Of a stretch of DNA of 12,634 nt, positions 6,492 to 12,634 are shown one piece after another (the stretch's first letter is position 1; the number at the start of each line of letters is the position of its first letter). The notes beneath the pieces are model-generated. The model searched no databases. It worked only from the letters and a program-made list of their open reading frames with translations, and was not told the DNA's origin. The stretch comes from an uncultured Eubacterium sp. (lineage in GTDB: Bacteria > Bacillota > Clostridia > Lachnospirales > Lachnospiraceae): the NCBI GenBank assembly GCA_905236735.1, contig CAJOOU010000080.1:1-12634 (forward strand), written 5' to 3'. Made by a program: the position numbers and the translations under genes.

Positions 6492-7783
6492 GTGATACAA
6501 CAGATCAGGTAAAATGCATTTCGCTGACACAGTCAAACATACTTTCTTTTGAGCAGTATATACCGCAGGATCAGATGCAGCACATAGCAGAAGATGACTG
6601 GTATGGGTTAGGCGTCGTTAAAGACAACATAGCATGTGGCGCTGCAATGCTCTGGTATATATCCAAAGAAAAGACAGCCGTGCTTCCGTATTTTATGATA
6701 GACGAGCGTATGAGAGGGCAGGGGCTTGGAAAGATACTCTATAATGCCGTAGAAGAGCTTGCAGTCTCTATCGGAGCAAATAAACTCGAGACCAGGATAT
6801 TTATGCCGGAGCAGGCCGAGGCGCAGACACTCCTTATTAGGGAAGGATTTGAAAACTTTACGGATGAGCAGTGGGTGCTTGAGGTGACGGGAAAACTTCT
6901 TATGGAATACCTTTCGGATGAAGATGCAAGCGGAAGGCTCAAAGCAGCGAGCAATAAGTACAGTGACAAAATTGTCCCGTTAAAGAAACTGACGCAGTCT
7001 CAAAAAAATGAAATTAACGCATCCGGTATGGACGATGATTTATCCTTTGCGATAATATCGGGACAAAAGGCAGGCGGTAGCATTCTTGTAAACAGGACCG
7101 AAGACGGAAAGCCTATGATAACGGATTTTGCGGTAGAGCCGGAATTTGCTCCTGTTTCTCTGGCGCTTATAGCAAAATGCCTTCTTTATATTGCAAAGGA
7201 TATAAAAAAAGACGGTATATTTTATATTCGCGCCGGCAGAAAAAAAGAAAGAGATCTTTTGATTGAGCTTGCGGGAGATTATTTTTCGCAGGCTGTGCTT
7301 AACTATACCTGCCATAGCGTAAAACAGATAGCAGAGGATGATATCTTACGGGAGTTTACGGTAAGTGACGAAGATTTTTTGCTTATAAGAGCGCAGTCGG
7401 TAGCGGATATGCTTGCGGAAGAGGATTACGAGGTGTATTTTTCTTCGGAAGACGGAGGCGCCATATCGGTATCAAAACCGGGCACTATGCTTCCGGAACT
7501 TTTGATGTTTTATGAGTGGGACGGTGATGAGGAGCACATGGCGTATCGCCTTGTGGCGCTTAGCAATCTGCCGGATATGGGCGGGGGAGTTTTCCCTTCG
7601 GAGCTCATAGCCCAAAGCTGTGCCATGGTAAACATATCCGAAAGTGACGGAAAGATAGTTGCAAGAGCTGCTCTTGCGGAATACGGAGGAATCTCGGATA
7701 TTGATACAATCCGCAGTTTTATAGAAGAGTTCTGGCGGGAGATAATCCCGTTTGCGGCAGAAGAACCCGGCGAGGAAGAATAA
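6488..7783 (+). CDS. GNAT-family acetyltransferase-domain protein with divergent C-terminal half
   Basis: The N-terminal 140 residues of this 431-residue protein form a GNAT domain. The acetyl-CoA-binding motif A is visible as PYFMIDERMRGQGLGKIL (R-x-x-G-x-G at 76-81), followed by the α3 helix, ETRIFMPEQAEAQTLLIREGFENF and a closing strand. GNAT enzymes move an acetyl group from acetyl-CoA to amines such as lysine side chains, N termini or small molecules. Residues about 185-278 (SGQKAGGSILVNR, KPMITDFAVEPEF, a helix, GIFYIRAGRKKERDLLIELAGDYF) look like a degenerate GNAT repeat without the phosphate-binding loop. Residues about 300-425, with a conserved-looking SCAMVN and a terminal helix, resemble the chaperone-like fold proposed for the preceding gene. 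The acidic end is PFAAEEPGEEE. GGGAGGTG at 6473-6480 and the ATGA overlap fix the start. The substrate is unknown; the protease or its partner are obvious candidates. Confidence 0.75.
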   Translation: MSDTTDQVKCISLTQSNILSFEQYIPQDQMQHIAEDDWYGLGVVKDNIACGAAMLWYISKEKTAVLPYFMIDERMRGQGLGKILYNAVEELAVSIGANKLETRIFMPEQAEAQTLLIREGFENFTDEQWVLEVTGKLLMEYLSDEDASGRLKAASNKYSDKIVPLKKLTQSQKNEINASGMDDDLSFAIISGQKAGGSILVNRTEDGKPMITDFAVEPEFAPVSLALIAKCLLYIAKDIKKDGIFYIRAGRKKERDLLIELAGDYFSQAVLNYTCHSVKQIAEDDILREFTVSDEDFLLIRAQSVADMLAEEDYEVYFSSEDGGAISVSKPGTMLPELLMFYEWDGDEEHMAYRLVALSNLPDMGGGVFPSELIAQSCAMVNISESDGKIVARAALAEYGGISDIDTIRSFIEEFWREIIPFAAEEPGEEE

Positions 7784-7832
7784 AAAAGGGGCTTTGTCAG
7801 GATGATTCATCATCCGGACAAAGCCCTCTTTT
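7783..7832. terminator. Bidirectional terminator between the calpain operon and the MCP gene
   Basis: GGGCTTTGTC-A-GGATGAT (7789-7806) pairs with ATCATCC-G-GACAAAGCCC (7809-7826) around a two-base loop, with one internal mismatch. An A run (7782-7787) lies on the left and TCTTTT on the right, so both strands read a GC-rich stem followed by U residues. It serves both convergent transcripts; the MCP stop codon is 3-4 bases beyond it. Confidence 0.9.
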
Positions 7833-7835
7833 ATG

Positions 7836-9575
7836 TTATACATTCGAGAATTTGTCTGCCTCACTTTTTAAGCCGTTTGCAATCTCTTCGCTGGCATCCA
7901 TCTCATTTTTGATCTCAGCCATGCTGTTTACCAGGATTCCTGTATTTTCCGAAACATTTCCGACATCTCTTGCACTTTCTTCTACGGCGGTAGAAATGTC
8001 GTTAAAGGCATGCACTATACCGTTCATTGTATCCTGGAGCTGCTCTGTGCTCTCGGAGAAGCTGCTCATCATATCGAGGATGCTTGCGGCGTCATCACTG
8101 TAACGGTTACCCATATCAACCATGGTATCGTAGTCTTTAAGGATGCTGTCGTTGATATAGTTAAGGATCTTATCCGCATTATCCACAAGCTCCGATACGG
8201 CCTCGCCTACCATGGTACTTATCTCCTGGATGTTGTTGGCGGTGTTTCTGCTGTTTTCGGCCAGCACTCTTATCTCGTCTGCAACTACCGCAAAGCCCTT
8301 GCCGGCTTCACCTGCTCTTGCAGCCTCTATCGAAGCGTTTAAGGCAAGCAGGTTGGTCTGACTTGATATCTCAAGAATATCGCTTGTAAGCTCATTGATC
8401 TTTTCGACCTTCTTACTGTTTTCGATGGATGAACGCAGTACCGCGTTCATTTCCTGCATCATGTGGTCTGTATTTGCCTTGTTTGTCATGGCAAGGTCCT
8501 TCATCTCGGAAGCTCTTTCCCTCATTTCTCTTGCGTATGAGGCGCCTTCCTCTGCGCTTTCTGAAATCTTTGAGGTCTCCTCGCCCACATTTCCGGCGTC
8601 TGCGTTTACGCTGTCAACCGTAGCTGAGATTTCCTGCATGCTTGCAGCGAGCTGCTCCATTGTAGAGGAGGTGTTGTATGCATTGTCATTGGCATTTGCC
8701 ACCTGTCCCACAACCAGTTCAACCGAATTTTCAAGATTGTCTGAGTGGCTTATGATCTGCTGCATAATGCCCTGCAGGGTTTCCATGAATTTATTAAATC
8801 CTGATACCAGCTGCCCGATTTCATCTTTGGTTTCAACCGGGATACGCTCCGTAAGGTTGCCGTGTCCTGACTCTATATCGCTAATAATGGATTTAAGCTT
8901 TCTGTCGGCGTGTCTTATCGGCTGTACGATAAGGAATGAGGTAACTACGCCTGCGATTACGGCTGCTATAAGTAAAAGAATGATGGTGATAAGACTGATC
9001 CTTGACGTTGTATTGGCAAGCTTTACCTGGGAAGAGAGGGCGTCGGATATCTCGCCTGCATTCTGCGTCCTCATGCCTTCCATATTCTGAAGGAGAACTA
9101 TCTGATTATCCTTTACGTCCGACCATACCAGTTCCTTTGCAAAATCCGCATTGCCGTCGTCAACAAGAGCGGAAATTTCATCAAAATATGCGTCATATGC
9201 TTCTATGGCCGTAGTAAGGATCTCCCAGTTTTCGGCTTCTTCGCTGCCGGGTTCGAAGTCATTTATACCGCCAAGCTCGGCGAAATCGTCAAGCGCGGTA
9301 AAAAGCGCCTGGCTTGCAGAAGTATAGAGCGTTTTAATGCTTTCTTTGTTTTCGTCTGTCTCGGCCGTACAGTAAGCATACATATAAGCCTGCATTTCTT
9401 CAATACTTATCTGTATCTGGGTTGCGTCCTGATACATTAAAAACGTGGTGTTGGCAAGGGAATTTGAAGAAGATCTTACATTGTTTACATTGTGTATGTT
9501 TACAAGCATACCGAGAACGGAAACAATAAAGACAATTCCCACTACGAGAAACAGTTTGCCTCTGATAGTTTTCAT
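7836..9575 (-). CDS. Methyl-accepting chemotaxis protein
   Basis: This 579-residue transmembrane chemoreceptor has the standard layout. TM1 spans about residues 8-28. A mostly helical extracytoplasmic sensor (about 29-192) with the look of a four-helix bundle contains no recognisable Cache or PAS fold. TM2 spans about 194-217. A HAMP linker (about 218-270, QPIRHADRKLKSI ... ETKDEIGQLVSGFNKF) leads into a long cytoplasmic coiled coil. The signalling tip that contacts CheA and CheW is clear: QTNLLALNASIEAARAGEAGK (406-426) and GFAVVADEIRVLAENSR (427-443). No C-terminal receptor-tethering pentapeptide for CheR/CheB is present. The start is the ATG at 9575, preceded by AAAGGAGA; a longer in-frame start nine codons upstream lies before the ribosome binding site and is rejected. 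No other chemotaxis genes are nearby, so this is a dispersed receptor gene whose ligand cannot be read from sequence. It implies a motile host. Confidence 0.95.
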   Translation of the reverse strand: MKTIRGKLFLVVGIVFIVSVLGMLVNIHNVNNVRSSSNSLANTTFLMYQDATQIQISIEEMQAYMYAYCTAETDENKESIKTLYTSASQALFTALDDFAELGGINDFEPGSEEAENWEILTTAIEAYDAYFDEISALVDDGNADFAKELVWSDVKDNQIVLLQNMEGMRTQNAGEISDALSSQVKLANTTSRISLITIILLLIAAVIAGVVTSFLIVQPIRHADRKLKSIISDIESGHGNLTERIPVETKDEIGQLVSGFNKFMETLQGIMQQIISHSDNLENSVELVVGQVANANDNAYNTSSTMEQLAASMQEISATVDSVNADAGNVGEETSKISESAEEGASYAREMRERASEMKDLAMTNKANTDHMMQEMNAVLRSSIENSKKVEKINELTSDILEISSQTNLLALNASIEAARAGEAGKGFAVVADEIRVLAENSRNTANNIQEISTMVGEAVSELVDNADKILNYINDSILKDYDTMVDMGNRYSDDAASILDMMSSFSESTEQLQDTMNGIVHAFNDISTAVEESARDVGNVSENTGILVNSMAEIKNEMDASEEIANGLKSEADKFSNV

Positions 9576-9638
9576 AACGTTATCTCCTTTGTAAAAAAAC
9601 ATAAATACTAGAAATATTCTACCACAAAATGTAGTAGT

Positions 9639-9668
9639 ATTATAGGGTAAATGTAAAATTTTCTACAA
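9639..9668 (-). promoter_or_regulatory. Promoter of the MCP gene
   Basis: On the minus strand TTGTAG (9668-9663) and a perfect TATAAT (9644-9639) are separated by 18 bases. The predicted start near 9632 gives a leader of about 57 bases ending in AAAGGAGA. No sigma-28 flagellar promoter (TAAA...GCCGATAA type) is seen, so class 3 flagellar control is not supported. Confidence 0.6.
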
Positions 9669-9700
9669 TTTGATAAATTATGTAAATAAACGAGGACGCC

Positions 9701-10360
9701 TTATATTTCGTGCTGTTTTAAAATGGCACCAATCAGTCCGAAGAGATAGGGTTTGTAGGTGTCAAGGGTTGTGGGCTTTTCGTTTAGAATTATGTTGTAG
9801 CAGGTCGAGCTGACCAGCTCAAACATGGTATATATCATTATATCCACATCCTTGTATTTTACCTTGCCCGTATTGTATTCGAGGCTTTGGATGTCGGAGA
9901 TATCTTTTATTTCCGAATCGGAAATTTTTACATCATATATCAGAATATTTACCAGCTGCTCATAGTCCAAAACATCATCGTTATCAGTAAGAATGGCTTC
10001 GGTAAATATACCCCAGCTGAGGTTTTTGGAGATAAAGGTAAGAAGTTTGGTGTCGCTTGCGAGGTAGTCAATGATATAGTTTACTATAAAGTAAACATTT
10101 TCTTCATTGGTCGCAATCTTTTCTTTAACCGCAGCCTTAAATGCTGCCGCAATGATCTCATTGGATTTTTCGGCAATGAGTATCTTTTCTATTTCATACT
10201 TATCTTTAAAATAGAGATAAAATGTTCCTTTTGCTACAAGGGCATGGCGGGCTATGTCGGAAACGGAAGTGTTTTCGACACCTTCTGATGTAAAGAGTTC
10301 ATATGCAGCCTCGAGGAGGCGTTCTTTTTTCTTTTTTTTGTTTTCCAATATCTTTCCCAT
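9701..10360 (-). CDS. TetR-family transcriptional repressor
   Basis: The 219-residue protein has the TetR N-terminal DNA-binding domain: a lysine-rich lead (KKKKKERLLEAAYELF), then the helix-turn-helix TSVSDIARHALVAKGTFYLYFKDKYEI (about residues 31-56). The remaining helical part is the ligand-binding and dimerisation region, which is not conserved enough to name an inducer. The start is ATG 10360. A longer TTG-initiated frame at 10378 would begin inside the promoter spacer. No Shine-Dalgarno precedes the ATG, and the -10 hexamer (10372-10367) ends only six bases before it, so the mRNA is probably leaderless. The gene is divergent from an MMPL exporter, and the shared 187-bp interval holds four full dyads plus one half-site. 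The usual reading is a local repressor of the exporter and of itself, relieved by a compound that the exporter removes or transports. Confidence 0.93.
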   Translation of the reverse strand: MGKILENKKKKKERLLEAAYELFTSEGVENTSVSDIARHALVAKGTFYLYFKDKYEIEKILIAEKSNEIIAAAFKAAVKEKIATNEENVYFIVNYIIDYLASDTKLLTFISKNLSWGIFTEAILTDNDDVLDYEQLVNILIYDVKISDSEIKDISDIQSLEYNTGKVKYKDVDIMIYTMFELVSSTCYNIILNEKPTTLDTYKPYLFGLIGAILKQHEI

Positions 10361-10366
10361 ACCCGA

Positions 10367-10395
10367 AACATACCACAAAACAGAGGCGAGGTCAA
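10367..10395 (-). promoter_or_regulatory. tetR promoter with extended -10
   Basis: On the minus strand TTGACC (10395-10390) and TATGTT (10372-10367) are 17 bases apart, and TGG directly precedes the -10 (extended -10). Transcription would begin at or next to the A of ATG 10360. The -35 box contains the intact half-site GGTCA of the degenerate operator at 10382-10394, which suggests autorepression. Confidence 0.65.
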
Positions 10396-10502
10396 TAAAA
10401 AATGACTCACGGTCAAAAAAATATGACTTTTAGTCATTTTAATATTGACTAGTGGTCATTTTTGTGATAAAACATATGAGGACGGAAAATGACTAAAGGT
10501 CA
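10382..10502. promoter_or_regulatory. Phased operator array TGACTNNNRGTCA (four full sites plus one half-site)
   Basis: Four 13-bp dyads fit TGACTNNNRGTCA: 10403-10415, 10424-10436, 10446-10458 and 10490-10502. A degenerate fifth at 10382-10394 keeps the right half AGGTCA. Starts are spaced 21, 21, 22 and 44 bp, that is two or four helical turns, which puts all sites on one face of the helix. The first overlaps the tetR -35 and the fourth overlaps the exporter -35 (TTGACT). The local TetR protein is the expected ligand. Confidence 0.8.
10445..10473 (+). promoter_or_regulatory. Promoter of the MMPL exporter gene
   Basis: TTGACT (10445-10450) and TAAAAC (10468-10473) are 17 bases apart, and TGA directly before the -10 gives an extended -10 element. 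The -35 is buried in the operator dyad at 10446-10458, and another dyad (10490-10502) lies just downstream of the start, a layout suited to repression. The ribosome binding site AAAGGG is at 10531-10536. Confidence 0.55.
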
Positions 10503-10547
10503 TTTCTGATAAAAAGTATTAATTAAAAAGAAAGGGATGCAAAGTTT

Positions 10548-12634
10548 ATGTACAGATTTGCACAAAAGGTTGTAAAGTTTAGAGTACCTATCCTGCTTAT
10601 AGCCCTTATCCTGCTTATTCCGGCAGTGGTTGGTTATATCGGAACAGGCATTAATTATGATATTCTGTCATATCTGCCGGGTGAGATAGAGACCATGAAG
10701 GGACAGGATATCTTAAGCGAAGAGTTCGGCTCGGGGGCCTTTTCCATGTATGTGGTAGAAGGTATGGAGGCCAAGGATGTTTCGGCTCTGAAGGAAAAAA
10801 TAGAAAATGTGGAGAATGTGGAAAATGTTCTCTGGTATGATTCGATAGCTGATATTTCGGTTCCGATTTCGGCTCTTCCGCAGAAGGTGGTGGATGCGTT
10901 TCAGACCGAGGATGGGGATGCCAATCTTATGATTATCATCTTTAATACGACCACCTCGGACGAAGAGACCATGACCGCTATAAAGGAGATAAGGGCGCTT
11001 TCCAATGAGCAGTGTTTCCTCAGCGGTATGAGTGCTGTGGTTACGGATACCAAGGACCTCTCTGAGGCAGAGACTCCGGTTTATGTCATTATTGCGGTAA
11101 TATGCTCTGCAATAATACTGAGTCTTACCATGGATTCATTCCTCATACCGTTTATTTTCCTTATCGGAATAGGAATTGCAATAATATATAATCTCGGTTC
11201 CAATATTATATTCGGAGAAATCTCCTATATAACGCAGGCTTTGGCAGCGGTACTCCAGCTCGGCGTTACGATGGATTATTCGATTTTCTTATGGCATGCA
11301 TATAAGGAGCAGACGGAGAGATTCGGCGGAGATAAGATAGAGGGTATGACAAATGCCATAGCGGCAACTTTATCATCTGTGCTTGGCAGCTCCATAACCA
11401 CGATAGCCGGATTTTTGGCACTGTGCTTTATGAGCTTTACTTTGGGACTTGACCTTGGACTTGTTATGGCCAAGGGCGTGCTCTGCGGTGTTATCTGCTG
11501 CGTAACTGTGCTCCCGTCGATGATACTTGTATTTGACGGGCTGCTTGAAAAGACATCTCATAAGCCGATTATTCCTTCAATAAGCAGAATATCGGGCTTT
11601 GTCACAAAACATTACATTGTGATAACCGTGCTTTTCATAGTCCTTCTTGTTCCGGCTATCTACGGCAATAGCCGCACTCCGGTATATTACAAGCTTGATA
11701 CGTCGCTTCCGGAGGATCTGGCATCCATAGCAGCAAACGAAGAGCTTCAGGAAAAGTTTGACCTTAACTGTATGCATATGGTTTTGGTAAGCTCTGATAC
11801 GCCGTCTTATGAAGTGGCCAGGATGAATAACGATATCGCCTCTTTAGACGGAGTAAGCTCTGTGCTTGGACTCGACTCTCTTGTGGGAGCTACCATCCCG
11901 GAGAGCGAAGTGCCGGAAAGCTTAAGGGATATGCTTGAAAGCGATAACTGGAAGATGATAGTTATTATGTCCGAGTACGAGGTCGCAACAGATGAGGTAA
12001 ACGAGCAGTGCGAAGAAATTTCTTCCATAATAAAGAGTTATGACGAGGATGCGATGCTTGTCGGCGAGGCGCCGTGTACTAAAGACCTTATAGAGATAAC
12101 GGATACGGACTTTAAGACGGTATCGTTTGTATCGATAGGACTTGTATTTTTGATCATTCTTATATTGTTCAGATCGATAACCATACCGGTTATGCTTGTG
12201 GCAATCATCGAATTTGCGATATTCGTAAATATGTCATTCCCGTATTACACGGGCACGAAGGTGCCGTTTATAGCATCTATAGTAATAGGAACAATACAGC
12301 TCGGAGCTACGGTTGACTATGCCATCCTTATGACGACAAAGTACAAGCAGTATAGGTGCGCAGGCTTCGGCAAGGAAGGCTCTCTTATAAAGGCACACGA
12401 AAATTCCATAGAGTCCGTTATGGTAAGCGCGCTTTCATTCTTTGCGGCGACCTTCGGCGTGGGACTTTATTCGGATATAGATATGATAGGTTCTTTATGC
12501 ACACTTATGGCGAGAGGCGCGATCATCAGTATGTTTGTTGTGGCTCTTGTACTTCCTTCGATGCTCAGAATATTTGACGGAGTCATCATTCATACGAGCG
12601 GCGGATTTAAAGAAGTCCGGGAAATGGACAAAGA
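10548..12634 (+). CDS. MMPL/RND-family exporter (3' end outside window)
   Basis: The frame is open from ATG 10548 to the window end, 695 codons without a stop. AAAGGG at 10531-10536 supports the start. The layout is that of MMPL-type RND transporters: a first transmembrane helix (about residues 11-33), an extracytoplasmic domain (YLPGEIETMKGQ onward), a five-helix membrane block, a cytoplasmic loop, then the same plan repeated. Each half carries the DY pair thought to relay protons in MmpL3: GVTMDYSIFLWHAYKE (Asp243-Tyr244) and GATVDYAILMTTKYKQ (Asp590-Tyr591). Members export lipids, siderophores, or toxic and antimicrobial compounds using the proton gradient. Both halves are complete within the window, so what is missing is the C-terminal end or an extension. 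Divergence from a tetR with shared operators suggests inducible efflux. The cargo is not predictable. Confidence 0.92.
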   Translation, partial: MYRFAQKVVKFRVPILLIALILLIPAVVGYIGTGINYDILSYLPGEIETMKGQDILSEEFGSGAFSMYVVEGMEAKDVSALKEKIENVENVENVLWYDSIADISVPISALPQKVVDAFQTEDGDANLMIIIFNTTTSDEETMTAIKEIRALSNEQCFLSGMSAVVTDTKDLSEAETPVYVIIAVICSAIILSLTMDSFLIPFIFLIGIGIAIIYNLGSNIIFGEISYITQALAAVLQLGVTMDYSIFLWHAYKEQTERFGGDKIEGMTNAIAATLSSVLGSSITTIAGFLALCFMSFTLGLDLGLVMAKGVLCGVICCVTVLPSMILVFDGLLEKTSHKPIIPSISRISGFVTKHYIVITVLFIVLLVPAIYGNSRTPVYYKLDTSLPEDLASIAANEELQEKFDLNCMHMVLVSSDTPSYEVARMNNDIASLDGVSSVLGLDSLVGATIPESEVPESLRDMLESDNWKMIVIMSEYEVATDEVNEQCEEISSIIKSYDEDAMLVGEAPCTKDLIEITDTDFKTVSFVSIGLVFLIILILFRSITIPVMLVAIIEFAIFVNMSFPYYTGTKVPFIASIVIGTIQLGATVDYAILMTTKYKQYRCAGFGKEGSLIKAHENSIESVMVSALSFFAATFGVGLYSDIDMIGSLCTLMARGAIISMFVVALVLPSMLRIFDGVIIHTSGGFKEVREMDK

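Noticed and set aside
7472..7864. Minus-strand open frame of 130 codons spanning the shared terminator
   Set aside because: It would read through a strong bidirectional terminator and covers the 3' end of the GNAT gene antisense; no start signal supports it.
8395..9090. Long plus-strand open frame (231 codons) opposite the MCP gene
   Set aside because: It lies antisense to the conserved HAMP, second transmembrane and signalling regions of the chemoreceptor, and its Ser/Leu-rich translation is what a reverse read of helical coding DNA gives. No convincing ribosome binding site was seen.
9887..10288. Plus-strand open frame of 133 codons opposite tetR
   Set aside because: It is fully antisense to a well-conserved TetR DNA-binding domain, has no promoter or ribosome binding site, and has a low-complexity Phe/Ile/Tyr-rich composition.
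10403..10502. Repeated TGAC...GTCA units considered as a short CRISPR array
   Set aside because: Repeats are 13-bp dyads with variable centres and gaps of 8-31 bases lying between divergent promoters, with no cas genes. This is an operator layout, not repeat-spacer structure.

Overview
The window looks like chromosomal DNA from a low-to-moderate-GC, motile, anaerobic Firmicute, most probably a member of the Lachnospiraceae (Butyrivibrio/Roseburia-like). This is an inference from AGGAGG-type ribosome binding sites, TTGACA/TATAAT promoters, A-rich spacers, U-tailed terminators and the gene families present. I see no rRNA, tRNA, CRISPR array or insertion sequence.

Layout: (1) 2-478, the 3' half of trpD (anthranilate phosphoribosyltransferase), cut by the window edge. 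(2) 506-1165, a HigBA-type toxin-antitoxin module with its own near-consensus promoter, sitting where the next trp gene might be expected. (3) 1241-2423, a monocistronic transcription unit with a strong promoter, a hairpin-containing leader, a BKACE/Kce-family beta-keto acid cleavage enzyme with high-expression codon usage, and a perfect-palindrome terminator. (4) 2433-3242, rsmE (16S rRNA m3U1498 methyltransferase) with a terminator that begins inside its last codons. (5) 3364-7832, a tightly packed three-gene operon: a large calpain-family (C2) cysteine protease whose catalytic domain is split by a roughly 350-residue helical insertion, a small acidic protein that resembles YbjN/type III chaperone-like proteins, and a GNAT acetyltransferase with a divergent second half. 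It ends in a bidirectional terminator shared with (6). (6) 7836-9668, minus strand, a methyl-accepting chemotaxis protein with its own promoter. (7) 9701-12634, a divergent pair: a TetR-family repressor (minus strand) and an MMPL/RND-type exporter (plus strand, running off the window), separated by an array of operator-like dyads TGACTNNNRGTCA placed every 21-22 bp or a multiple of that.

The part most likely to be undescribed is the protease operon at 3364-7783. A bacterial calpain with complete catalytic residues (Gln285, Cys291, His801, Asn821) is translationally coupled to a candidate chaperone/adaptor and an acetyltransferase-containing protein. The phased TetR operator array and the apparently leaderless tetR mRNA form a second, well-defined regulatory observation. 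HigBA, the BKACE gene, rsmE and the MCP appear to be independent units rather than parts of one pathway.
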